A stretch of DNA of 64,000 bases from Tindallia magadiensis (GTDB lineage: Bacteria > Bacillota > Clostridia > Peptostreptococcales > Tindalliaceae), in contig NZ_FOQA01000003.1 in assembly GCF_900113635.1 (NCBI RefSeq), forward strand, positions 110,496 to 174,495, read 5' to 3'. This document shows positions 9,349-19,924 of this stretch, in pieces (the stretch's first letter is position 1; each line of letters starts with the position of its first letter). The notes below the pieces were generated by a model that worked only from the letters and a program-made list of their open reading frames with translations, did not search any database and had not been told where the DNA came from. The translations under genes and the position numbers were made by a program.

Positions 9349-12228
9349 ATGGGTACTCAAAATAAACGAATGAGAAAAAGTCAAATTGATCAAAAGAAAT
9401 ACGATCCATTACATACAAAAAAACAAGCCGTGGCAATGGTCTTGATGGTTCTAATCATGGCTACCAGCCTTTTTCCTGTCACCGCCGCCACTCCTTTTAC
9501 TTCTGTAGACAGTTACCGAGGTCTTCCCGGTGCGGTCCAAAAAGTAAGAGATATGAACTATACGGATATTGGAGACCACTGGGCGGCAGAATCGATCCTG
9601 GATATCACCGGCCTTGGCGTCATGAGCGGAACCGGAAACCGACAATTTGCCCCTAACCGCTCCATTACAGCTGGCGAAGCATTAATGGTACTTCTGAAAG
9701 CCAGAGGGATGGAGGAGGAGTTGCAAGAAGCTGTAGCGGAACAGGATGCGGTAGAAGTGGCCGGTGTCCCCGTGGGAACAGAAGCCGACCGTCAGCTGGT
9801 GGCTGCTGTAGAGCTGGCCCAGCAGGAAAACATTCTGACAGAAGAGGAAGCGGCTGACTTACTAGAACTTTCCGATGAAGAGACAGATCGGTTGGACGAA
9901 GAGGTCAACAAAGCGGTAGATGAATATCTGTACAGCGAACTAACCTCACCAGAATTAACAGAACTCGAAAACGCCTTGCGTAATCAGATGGAAACCCGCA
10001 AGGCTTGGAACCGACCAGCTCAGCGTCAGCAAGTAGCCGCCTGGTTTGCAAGAACCCTTAATCTGGAACCGGCAGAACCTAGTCAGACCCCACAATTGGC
10101 ACGTTTTAACGACCGGCGTCAGATTGATGAAGAGAAAAGACCCCTTATCGAAGCCGCTTTACAGGCCAACTACATCAGTGGAACCAGTGAAAATACTTTC
10201 TCCCCTGCGGAATCAATGAGCCGAGCACAGATGGCAGCCTTGATGATGAAATCCTCTGCCGACTGGCTTCCTCAAAGAGGGATAACCCCTCGCCAGGGCA
10301 AGGTAAGCGACCTTCGGATGATCGAAACTCCGGACAACCCACAAACCCGAACCCGTCAAATCACCGTGAAGCATCCGGATAACACTTCCGCCTTACTGGA
10401 ACTAACCCAGCGGGAAGACCTGCCGGTACGCCGAAGAAATCAGATCTACTTGTCTGATCAGATTTTTGACGGTGATCCCGTTACCTACTATAGCACTGAC
10501 GAAAATCATGTGAAATATATGACCGTCACCACTAGCCTGGATGGAGAAGCTTCTCCTGTACTGACTGGTTTTATTGAAAGTATTGATCCCAATACACGCA
10601 CCCTAAAAGTAAGAGATTTTAATGACCGTGAGCACCATCTTAAAGTGCCGCCGGGAACAGGAGTGACCATCAATGGACGACTGGCCATCTTTGAAGACCT
10701 GCCTCATGGTTTGGAAGTAACCATCTCTCGTCTGGGAAATACAGTGAACACCCTTCAGGGAACACTGGAAGAAGATCCGGATCGGCATGGATATATTCCA
10801 CCGGAGAGCCGTTTTAAAGTAGGTGACGTTCTGTTCTTTGATGAAAACAGTATTGAAATTCAAAATCGGGGAACACGGGAAACCTTCCAAATCACTAATA
10901 ATACACAGATCTTACGGGATGGAAGTCGTGCGCCAGTTCATCAGATTAAGACCGGTGACCGAGTATTACTCCTTTTTGATGATATCTACAGCCCTGAAAT
11001 CGCTACGATTCGGGTAGAAGACGATGAACGACATATCACAGATATGATTCGTGCCACCATTGATTCCGTAGATAACCGGGCCGGAGAAGTCCTTCTTCGG
11101 GATATTCAGCGTTTTGATGAAAACCGATGGGTGCCCCATTCAGATTCCATGGTACAGTATCGAGCCAATAACGGGCAACTCTTTGAAGGAGCCAGCGAAA
11201 TCACTCTGGCCCAGCTAGACCGGATGAAAGGGCAACAGATTTATGCCGCTGTGGAAGAAAGTTATGGAAGACCTCGTATTGCTAAGCTGCAAACCCAAAA
11301 TGGCAGTACCCAGACCTATGACAGCCGGATTCAACGGCTGGAATTTGCTACAGAAGAACTGGAAGTAGATTACAATAGGTTTAATTTTCATCCGGGAACC
11401 ATTGTGATCCAAAACAACCGATTGGTGGATCGACTGAACCTGGATAAAGATCAAAACATTTATATGTTAGCAGACATGAGTCCTACCGGTCGAAATGCGG
11501 CTATGATCAGCATTACGGATCAGGGAATGCTGGATCCACGACCTGGTGGCACCAGGCTTGTTATTTATCAGGCTCGGCTACAAGATTTATTTGACTACCA
11601 GGTGGAACTGGGACGTATCGGCTACCAACTGGACTACCTGCGACTGGAAGAAAATCGGTGGGAAAGCCTGCGTAGCGCCAGAAGAGCCATTTTCAGTGAA
11701 GACACCTTAATATATGACAGTGAGTTGGAAGAAGCCATCAACCCTGGCGTTTTCCTAGACACACGCTTTATTGACCCACAGGATATTGAAAACCGTCAGC
11801 TTCGAGAACGGATTGAAGACCGCTTCTACTATGACAAAACCGCTTACTTCCTTATCAGAGAAACCGATACGGGGAACAGCACTCATCGGGAAGCACTGGC
11901 TATCAACCTGGCTCCTCGGGCTCAGGAATACGAAGGCGGTACCATGGCGACAGAGCATAGCGCTATGGGAGTGGTAGATACAGTGGATCTGGACAATAAC
12001 AGCCTGACCCTGAACAATGTGAGAAACTGGAATGGTCTTAGCCGTCGATGGGAACCAGTCCGAAGCCGACAAGAATTCGATACCCACACAGCCGTTATTC
12101 TTCTAAACGATGACCCCATAACCGCGGAAGAAATGTACCGTATCCGAAGTGGTGCCCAAGCCTATGTAATACAAAACCGAACCGCTTCAGACGACCATTC
12201 TGCCTATGTGATTGTGATTGAACAGTAG
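9349..12228 (+). CDS. SLH-domain surface protein with repeated beta domains
   Basis: A secreted protein of about 959 residues. A basic N-terminus precedes a hydrophobic stretch (AVAMVLMVLIMATSLFPVTA). An SLH-like unit follows at about residues 65-120 (YTDIGDHWAAESILDITG, then ITAGEALMVLLKA), and a second at about 250-305 (ISGTSENTFSPAESMSRAQ). These bind secondary cell-wall polymer in the family. An acidic helical stretch separates them. The rest is repeated small beta domains resembling DUF5666-type folds, for example TGFIESIDPNTRTLKVRDF and similar segments further on. I chose ATG 9349 because AAGGAG lies eight bases upstream; the in-frame GTG at 9274 has no site. It lies between the TIG protein and another SLH protein on the same strand. 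Confidence 0.8.
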   Translation: MGTQNKRMRKSQIDQKKYDPLHTKKQAVAMVLMVLIMATSLFPVTAATPFTSVDSYRGLPGAVQKVRDMNYTDIGDHWAAESILDITGLGVMSGTGNRQFAPNRSITAGEALMVLLKARGMEEELQEAVAEQDAVEVAGVPVGTEADRQLVAAVELAQQENILTEEEAADLLELSDEETDRLDEEVNKAVDEYLYSELTSPELTELENALRNQMETRKAWNRPAQRQQVAAWFARTLNLEPAEPSQTPQLARFNDRRQIDEEKRPLIEAALQANYISGTSENTFSPAESMSRAQMAALMMKSSADWLPQRGITPRQGKVSDLRMIETPDNPQTRTRQITVKHPDNTSALLELTQREDLPVRRRNQIYLSDQIFDGDPVTYYSTDENHVKYMTVTTSLDGEASPVLTGFIESIDPNTRTLKVRDFNDREHHLKVPPGTGVTINGRLAIFEDLPHGLEVTISRLGNTVNTLQGTLEEDPDRHGYIPPESRFKVGDVLFFDENSIEIQNRGTRETFQITNNTQILRDGSRAPVHQIKTGDRVLLLFDDIYSPEIATIRVEDDERHITDMIRATIDSVDNRAGEVLLRDIQRFDENRWVPHSDSMVQYRANNGQLFEGASEITLAQLDRMKGQQIYAAVEESYGRPRIAKLQTQNGSTQTYDSRIQRLEFATEELEVDYNRFNFHPGTIVIQNNRLVDRLNLDKDQNIYMLADMSPTGRNAAMISITDQGMLDPRPGGTRLVIYQARLQDLFDYQVELGRIGYQLDYLRLEENRWESLRSARRAIFSEDTLIYDSELEEAINPGVFLDTRFIDPQDIENRQLRERIEDRFYYDKTAYFLIRETDTGNSTHREALAINLAPRAQEYEGGTMATEHSAMGVVDTVDLDNNSLTLNNVRNWNGLSRRWEPVRSRQEFDTHTAVILLNDDPITAEEMYRIRSGAQAYVIQNRTASDDHSAYVIVIEQ

Positions 12229-12245
12229 AAAAACAGGTTATAAGT

Positions 12246-12283
12246 CCCCTCGCCCCTGGCGGGAGAGGGTTAGGGTGAGGGGG
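12246..12283. repeat. REP-like palindromic intergenic repeat
   Basis: A G/C-rich imperfect palindrome: CCCCTCGCCCCT at the left and AGGGTGAGGGG at the right, around GGCGGGAGAGGG. From memory it resembles a short palindromic element common in Proteobacteria. It contrasts sharply in composition with its A-rich surroundings. Confidence 0.6.
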
Positions 12284-12322
12284 ATATAATCACATAATTT
12301 TGTAGAGAAGGTCAAAAACTTA

Positions 12323-12346
12323 GAACCGCAAAGGACGCAAAAGACG
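12323..12346. repeat. Word-like repeat of the CGCAAAGGACGCAAA type
   Basis: GAACCGCAAAGGACGCAAAA at 12323 belongs to a class of A/G-rich direct repeats also seen here at 15671-15707 and, in opposite orientation, at 43383-43424. Confidence 0.55.
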
Positions 12347-12396
12347 AGAAGAAAAAAGGCCATGAAAAGGCACTGAAGAACAAAGGAGGTTTCCAA

Positions 12397-13995
12397 ATGA
12401 AACCAACGTTTACCAGTATAACCAGCATAAAAACCTCTAAAAAGCTTGCAACCTATCACCTATCACCTAAGAACCTGTCATTTGCATTTACAAGCCTATC
12501 CCCTAAGCACTTGTTACCTGCATTGGTAGCGGTTGCCTTAATAGTTGCTTTACTTGCAGCTCCGCTCACCGCCTTTGCAGAGGAACCGTCCTTTCAGACC
12601 CCCGGCTTTGAAGGGGGCGTTCAGGATCCACGGATCTACCGGGAAATGATTTTTATTACCGGACAACCAGTATTGCTAGAAGGAGAATTAACCATTTCAG
12701 ACAGAGGTGGGCGGGTGACCTATAACTATCGAAACCTCTCCAGCGCTGATGGAGAAATCACCATGACCCGTAACGTTACCATGGAAAAAGTTGTCCGAGA
12801 AAATGGCGGCGACCAGAAAACAGAAACCTATGAACTGACCCGCTTTCGAGAAACCATTAATGCCAACGACAACACCTATCAATCCGACGAACGGGATAAC
12901 CAATGGTCCAAATCCTCTGTCTATCATGCCAAGCCTGCTGCCACTTATTTTGCCGGCAACTGGGACGGCAGAAAATATTACAATATCAACGGTGATGAAG
13001 GACGTGTCATTGTTGAAACCAGAGGAAATCGGATAGGATACGATCAGCAATGGAGCAGTATCGATACCCAGACCCTGGTTCACTACATCGATTATGAACA
13101 TACTAACGGAGAAGAAGATCCCCTCCGCTGGCAGGGAACGGCTCAGGTACAGGCTTCTCATAACCGCACCGTAACCCCACATTATCAAGCCAACGAGCCA
13201 ACCCAAATTAGCTTTCGAGGCGCATACCGGCTGACAGAGCAGGAAGAAAACGTTCTAAAAGTCAGCTATGATCTACCTCGTTTCAGTGCCGACGGAACAC
13301 CTAATCGGCAGCGAAACCTGGGAACCGACAGTTTCATGCTGGATAGCAACCCAACCAACGAAATGCTCAGCATTCCGCAAATGAGAGACACCAACGGTCA
13401 TGCAGCGGAAGAACCCATACGTTTTCTGGCCAGCCTCAGCGCATTTCCAGCACAGGTAGAAACCTTTGGGCCAGACTTGCCCATCAGCCGTGCGGAATTT
13501 GCCAGAGCCTTAACCGTAGCTACCGGCCATGCCGAACAAAAACATGAACCGGAGAGAAGGCCTTCCTTCCAAAGAGCTGCCAGAGAAGAAACCCTCTTTG
13601 CGGATGTAGGAGAAGAACATCCTTACAGACCCTATATTGAATCCGCTTATCATAACAACCTGATGGCCGGCGTAGATCAAAACCGATTTGATCCGGATGG
13701 AACCATGACCCGAGCAGAAGCCGTCACCATTCTGATAAAAGCGTTAGGATTTCAACATTTAGCACCCATTCAACAATACGGTACCGGTTATCTGGACGAT
13801 GCCCAGATTCCACTTTGGGCAAGAGACGCCGCCTACTTAGCCGGCGAATTAGGCCTGATCACAGATCAAAGCGGTTACTTTCAGCCACAGCGAAAGTTAA
13901 CCAAAGCCGATACCGCCATTTTATTAAACGACTTTATCGACTATCTTCGCCAAGACCTACGATACGATTATCGGGAACGTATCCTTAATTTTTAG
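12397..13995 (+). CDS. Secreted protein with C-terminal SLH domains
   Basis: A 532-residue exported protein. The start is fixed by AAAGGAGG just upstream of the ATG. The signal segment (LVAVALIVALLAAPLTAFA) begins only near residue 47, because the first 45 residues are partly encoded by word-like repeats (CCTATCACC, CCTAAG) at 12451-12518. Residues about 65-340 form a beta-rich domain I do not recognise. The C-terminus has two to three SLH units: about 361-385, 400-450 (FADVGEEHPYRPYIESAYH then MTRAEAVTILIKALG) and 464-520 (DDAQIPLWARDAAYLAGELG). SLH units dock on pyruvylated wall polymer. A terminator lies about 65 bases downstream, closing the transcript. Confidence 0.82.
   Translation: MKPTFTSITSIKTSKKLATYHLSPKNLSFAFTSLSPKHLLPALVAVALIVALLAAPLTAFAEEPSFQTPGFEGGVQDPRIYREMIFITGQPVLLEGELTISDRGGRVTYNYRNLSSADGEITMTRNVTMEKVVRENGGDQKTETYELTRFRETINANDNTYQSDERDNQWSKSSVYHAKPAATYFAGNWDGRKYYNINGDEGRVIVETRGNRIGYDQQWSSIDTQTLVHYIDYEHTNGEEDPLRWQGTAQVQASHNRTVTPHYQANEPTQISFRGAYRLTEQEENVLKVSYDLPRFSADGTPNRQRNLGTDSFMLDSNPTNEMLSIPQMRDTNGHAAEEPIRFLASLSAFPAQVETFGPDLPISRAEFARALTVATGHAEQKHEPERRPSFQRAAREETLFADVGEEHPYRPYIESAYHNNLMAGVDQNRFDPDGTMTRAEAVTILIKALGFQHLAPIQQYGTGYLDDAQIPLWARDAAYLAGELGLITDQSGYFQPQRKLTKADTAILLNDFIDYLRQDLRYDYRERILNF
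12451..12518. repeat. Word-like repeat (CCTATCACC/CCTAAG) inside a signal-peptide coding region
   Basis: CCTATCACC is repeated in tandem at 12453-12469. Related CCTAAGAACCT, CCTATCCCCTAAG and TGTTACCTG segments follow up to 12518. This is the same type of repeat found between genes elsewhere in the window, but here it is translated in frame. Confidence 0.55.
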
Positions 13996-14060
13996 CCAGT
14001 TTGTTTACCATACAGCCGAAGAAAAAATCATTATTGAAATTTCTAAAACACCTAAGAGTG

Positions 14061-14091
14061 AAAAGGGACGGAAAATTTTCCGTCCCTTTTT
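14061..14091 (+). terminator. Rho-independent terminator after the SLH gene
   Basis: A perfect palindrome, AAAAGGGACGGAAAA followed by TTTTCCGTCCCTTTTT, lies about 65 bases after the stop codon at 13995. Confidence 0.92.
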
Positions 14092-14111
14092 ATAATTTCC
14101 TTCGGATATAA

Positions 14112-14140
14112 TTGTCATGATGCCTTTCATATCGTATAAT
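14112..14140 (+). promoter_or_regulatory. Sigma-A type promoter for the S41 protease gene
   Basis: TTGTCA (14112-14117), a 17-base spacer and TATAAT (14135-14140). It lies just after the upstream terminator and about 40 bases before the GTG start. Confidence 0.8.
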
Positions 14141-14179
14141 GATTAAATAACCGAATCCCAAAGAACCCAAGAACAGGAT

Positions 14180-15601
14180 GTGAAACCGGTGAAATCACTC
14201 ATCAGAAAGCTGACCCTAACCTTAACGCTGCTGCTATTCTTCAGCGTTTTTACATTTTCCGCCACAGAAAGCATACCGGCGAAGGATCACAGCATTATTC
14301 GGGAGGCCATACTTCAAAATTATGTCACCCCGATAGAACCCGAAAAACTGGAAACCATCACCCCGGAAATACTGGAAGCCTTATTGGATGAAAACAGTTA
14401 CTACCTGACATCTCAACAAATGAAAGAAATAATTGAAGGATTTCAGGGAGCATTTGAAGGGATAGGCATTTATATTTTTCGGGAAAACGGAGATGTGATT
14501 GTATCAGAAACCATACCGGACAGCCCTGCCTTCGAAGCAGGTATTTTGTCAAGAGATCGCATTGTTGCCGTTGATGGAATGCCAACAGCACCTCTTTCTC
14601 TGGATCAGGTTGTCCGGCGAATCAAAGGCCCGAAAGGATCTACTGTGGTATTGGGAATTCGACGTTCTGGTCAGGATGAAATCATAGAATTTGAAATCAC
14701 CCGCCAAAGCATTCAGGTATCAAGCGTGGATGGACAGGTCATCGAAGAAGAAATTGGCTACTTAGAAGTTCGTCAGTTTAGCGAAGACACCACCAGGAAT
14801 ACCAAGAAAATCCTGGAAGAATTTCAAGAAGCCGGCATCAACAAGCTGGTGATAGACCTTAGAAACAACCCTGGAGGACTGTTAAACGAAGGCATTAACT
14901 TCAGTCGTTTACTGATTCCACCTGGGCCCATCACCCATGTGCTTTACCGGGAAGGGGAAATAACCTATTCATCCTTTAATGATGATATCCCCTATGAAAC
15001 CGCTGTAGTGCTTGTTAATGAAGGAAGCGCCAGTGCCGCTGAGATCTTTGCGGCAGCCTTTAAGGAGAGAGGCACCGGTATTATTATTGGCCAGCCTACC
15101 TATGGCAAAGGCTCCGTTCAAAGACTTTATCCCCTGCCTTCCGGCGGCGGATTCAAACTGACAGAAGCCGCTTACTTCAGCCCATTTAAAAGAGCCATTG
15201 ATGGAAAAGGAGTCTATCCGGACATTGATCTGCAACGATTTCACCCTTCCATCCAATTGGAAGACATCAAGCCCTTAGGAGGAGAACGGCGATTAAGCGT
15301 ACAAGACGAGGGAGAAGACGTTCTGGCAGCTCAGCAACGCCTTCAGTTACTGGGATATGCCATTGAAGATCCGGAAGGCATATTTGGATCATCCACCCAG
15401 GCCGCCGTTGCCAATTTTCAACGAGCACAAGGGATCTTTAGCTACGGGGTTTTAGATTTCTCTACCCAGCGACGACTCAACCGGGAATTTCAACAGTGGC
15501 TGATCGCTCCGGAGCAAGACCTGCAGTTAAAGACAGCGATAGACTATCTGAAAGGACAACGTAGTTCTCACGAAAACGCAAAACCGGTTAAAATCAATTG
15601 A
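14180..15601 (+). CDS. Carboxy-terminal processing protease (peptidase S41) with PDZ and peptidoglycan-binding domains
   Basis: A secreted or membrane-anchored serine protease of the CtpA/CtpB family. Domains in order: signal or anchor helix (about residues 10-27), PDZ domain (about 88-173, IPDSPAFEAGILSRDRIVAVDG), and S41 catalytic domain (about 187-350). The catalytic Ser lies in NEGSASAAEIFAAAF and the Lys in TYGKGSVQRLYPLPSGGGFK. A C-terminal PG_binding_1 domain (about 377-433, VLAAQQRLQLLGYAI) directs it to the wall. CtpB-type enzymes trim exported proteins, in Bacillus during sporulation signalling; the role here is not shown. The start is GTG 14180 or GTG 14189; the ribosome binding site is weak (AGGATGTG), so the first three residues are uncertain. 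It has its own promoter. Confidence 0.92.
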   Translation: MKPVKSLIRKLTLTLTLLLFFSVFTFSATESIPAKDHSIIREAILQNYVTPIEPEKLETITPEILEALLDENSYYLTSQQMKEIIEGFQGAFEGIGIYIFRENGDVIVSETIPDSPAFEAGILSRDRIVAVDGMPTAPLSLDQVVRRIKGPKGSTVVLGIRRSGQDEIIEFEITRQSIQVSSVDGQVIEEEIGYLEVRQFSEDTTRNTKKILEEFQEAGINKLVIDLRNNPGGLLNEGINFSRLLIPPGPITHVLYREGEITYSSFNDDIPYETAVVLVNEGSASAAEIFAAAFKERGTGIIIGQPTYGKGSVQRLYPLPSGGGFKLTEAAYFSPFKRAIDGKGVYPDIDLQRFHPSIQLEDIKPLGGERRLSVQDEGEDVLAAQQRLQLLGYAIEDPEGIFGSSTQAAVANFQRAQGIFSYGVLDFSTQRRLNREFQQWLIAPEQDLQLKTAIDYLKGQRSSHENAKPVKIN

Positions 15602-15629
15602 TATTCATGTGCTTGACGGTTAATATCAT

Positions 15630-15707
15630 TAGACCTTAATCCTAAGACCTTAAGACCTTAAAAGAAACTCACCACAAAGGCCACAAAGAACACAAAGGAC
15701 ACAAAAA
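15630..15707. repeat. Word-like intergenic repeats (AGACCTTAA and CACAAAGG types)
   Basis: AGACCTTAA with close copies (AAGACCTTA, twice) fills 15630-15660. CCACAAAGG, CCACAAAGAA and CACAAAGGAC follow to 15707. Matching words recur at 42747-42790 and, inverted, at 43383-43424. Confidence 0.7.
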
Positions 15708-15746
15708 AGAAGCAAAGACAAGAAAGTCAAAAGAAAAAGATTTTAA

Positions 15747-18396
<2,650 letters not shown>

Positions 18397-18428
18397 AGTA
18401 GAAAGCTTGTGTTTCTTTCTCCATCCCT

Positions 18429-18473
18429 TGTAACAAGATTGTAAAATTCAAACAACTCCTTTTCTGGTATAAT
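18429..18473 (+). promoter_or_regulatory. Promoter with 11-bp direct repeat (TGTAAC/TGTAAA) and extended -10
   Basis: TGTAAC at 18429-18434 and TGTAAA at 18440-18445 are spaced exactly 11 bp apart. After 22 bases comes an extended -10, TGGTATAAT, with TATAAT at 18468-18473. No good -35 is present. The same layout is found at 19522-19566 and 32777-32820. It resembles activator-dependent promoters of the OmpR/PhoP response-regulator type. Confidence 0.65.
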
Positions 18474-18522
18474 GGTACTCGCCTATAACGATTAGAAAAC
18501 AATAAAAAAAGGAGTGACTTAA

Positions 18523-19479
18523 ATGAACAAAAAAGGATTGTTAGCTGTACTATTAGTTTTCATGCTAGTCTTTAGCTCATTTGCAGCTTATGCAGACGAG
18601 CACGTAGAAAATGGGGTAGAAGTAGAAGAGCAGGAAGAAGCCGTAGAGGTAGAAGAAAACGGTGACGCAGAAGTAGATGAAGATGAAGAGGCTGCAGAAG
18701 GAGACGAAGAAGCGGCTGAAGAAGTAGAAGAAGATGCAGCTGACGATGAAGAAGCAACAGAAGATGATGAAATAGATGAAGAAGCAACAGAAGAAGAAGC
18801 TGTAGAAGAAGACGAAGTTGTTGAAGATATAGAAGAAGAAATGGAAGCTGAAGAAGTAGTAGCGGCAGAAAGAATCCAGCTTAAATTAGGTAACAATGTT
18901 GCTATTATTGATGGCGAGCACGTTGAGGTAAACCCAGCACCTTACGCTAATGAAGATGGAAGAACTATGTTACCTCTTAGCTTTGTAGGACGTCAACTTG
19001 GGGCATCTTTTGATTGGGACGCTGACGCTCGTCAAGTAACGTATACTAAAGATGAAACAACAATCGTATTAACCATCGATTCCAATATTGCTGTTGTGAA
19101 CAACGAAGAAATTGAAATGGATACAGTAGCTGTAATTGTAGAAGGAAGAACTGTGGTACCTGTAACTTTTATCAGCCGAACTCTAGGGTTTGATGTAGAC
19201 TGGAACGGAGAAACTCAAACTGTTGTTATTACACAAGCAGTAGAAACAGAAGAAGAAGCCGTAGAGGAAGAAGAAGTTGACGCAGAAGAAGCGGATGTGG
19301 AAGCTGACACAGATGAAGAAGCGGCTGAAGAAGATGTTGTAGCAGAAGAAACAGAAGTAGACGAAGACGCTGAAGAGGAAGAAGCAGCGGATGAAGAAAC
19401 TACTGAAGAAGATGAAGAAGATGAAGAAGTTGTAGAAGAAGATGACGAAGAGCAAGAAGATGAGGAAGACGAAGAATAG
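18523..19479 (+). CDS. Highly acidic secreted stalk-domain protein
   Basis: A 318-residue exported protein: signal peptide (LLAVLLVFMLVFSSFAAYA, cleaved before DEH), then about 85 residues almost wholly Glu, Asp, Ala and Val. A two-repeat stalk domain follows (about 120-235, GRTMLPLSFVGRQLGASFDW and GRTVVPVTFISRTLGFDVDW), then a second acidic tail of about 80 residues. The acidic arms have no predicted fold; metal binding, hydration or wall charge are possible roles. Codon use shifts here to A/T-ending codons (GAA, AGA, GTA), as in the S-layer gene at 19925, which suggests high expression. The ribosome binding site is AAAGGAG. The gene has its own repeat-controlled promoter. Confidence 0.82.
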   Translation: MNKKGLLAVLLVFMLVFSSFAAYADEHVENGVEVEEQEEAVEVEENGDAEVDEDEEAAEGDEEAAEEVEEDAADDEEATEDDEIDEEATEEEAVEEDEVVEDIEEEMEAEEVVAAERIQLKLGNNVAIIDGEHVEVNPAPYANEDGRTMLPLSFVGRQLGASFDWDADARQVTYTKDETTIVLTIDSNIAVVNNEEIEMDTVAVIVEGRTVVPVTFISRTLGFDVDWNGETQTVVITQAVETEEEAVEEEEVDAEEADVEADTDEEAAEEDVVAEETEVDEDAEEEEAADEETTEEDEEDEEVVEEDDEEQEDEEDEE

Positions 19480-19521
19480 TCAATAACCCTATTCCCTCTT
19501 TTAACAATCTTGACTTCGATT

Positions 19522-19566
19522 TGTAACGATCCTGTAATGGTATTACATCAACAAAAAGCGTATAAT
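19522..19566 (+). promoter_or_regulatory. Distal S-layer promoter with 11-bp direct repeat (TGTAAC/TGTAAT)
   Basis: TGTAAC at 19522-19527 and TGTAAT at 19533-19538 are 11 bp apart, and TATAAT follows at 19561-19566 after 22 bases. There is no recognisable -35. This is the same arrangement as upstream of 18523 and 32870. It lies upstream of a second, canonical promoter for the S-layer gene. Confidence 0.62.
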
Positions 19567-19632
19567 GACCATAGAGAATATCACCAGATAAAGCCACTTC
19601 TTTACAGGAATGTTACAAAGCATTGCACTTCC

Positions 19633-19661
19633 TTGACCCAGTGATTTACCGGTGATATAAT
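19633..19661 (+). promoter_or_regulatory. Proximal canonical sigma-A promoter of the S-layer gene
   Basis: TTGACC (19633-19638), a 17-base spacer and TATAAT (19656-19661). The predicted start, near 19668, gives a 5' leader of about 257 bases. Confidence 0.82.
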
Positions 19662-19667
19662 TGTCCA

Positions 19668-19924
19668 CATGATGGAGGGTTGCGCAGTTCACCCTTCTCT
19701 CGGTGCCGGCGACGATGGCAGCTTTGGAAGGTAAACCTTCGCCGGAACCTGAAGAAGAAAGATTCGAAACCTGTACTGAAAGGGGGGAGTCTGTAAAACA
19801 CTCTAATCATACGAGCCAAGTCAAGGCCTTACTTAATCGATCTTGCCGGTTTGACTTCAACAACATAGGCTCGTAAAACAACCCATGGCAAGACCAAACC
19901 ATAATAAAAGGAGGAAGAAAATTA
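19668..19924 (+). promoter_or_regulatory. Long structured 5' leader of the S-layer mRNA
   Basis: Two strong hairpins are visible. In the first, 19702-19712 pairs with 19739-19749 (11 bp, one mismatch) and encloses a small AAGG/CCTT hairpin. In the second, 19810-19817 pairs with 19868-19875 and, inside it, 19818-19824 pairs with 19851-19857, leaving a 10-base bulge (CAACAACATA). The second hairpin ends about 40 bases before a strong AAAGGAGG site. I compared it by eye with c-di-GMP, c-di-AMP, T-box, cobalamin and lysine riboswitch consensus sequences and saw no match. An mRNA-stabilising leader, known for other S-layer transcripts, is the simplest reading. This covers most of the 445-base gap before 19925. 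Confidence 0.55.

Noticed and set aside
12697-13206. Minus-strand frame of 169 codons in the SLH gene at 12397
   Set aside because: It is antisense to a secure gene and has no recognisable motif.
18572-19455. Minus-strand frames of Leu, Ser and Phe repeats opposite the acidic stalk protein
   Set aside because: They arise from GAA/GAG-rich codons read in antisense.
19668-19800. Known riboswitch (c-di-GMP, c-di-AMP, cobalamin, lysine or T-box) in the S-layer leader
   Set aside because: Conserved core sequences of these classes were not seen by eye; a covariance-model search would be decisive.
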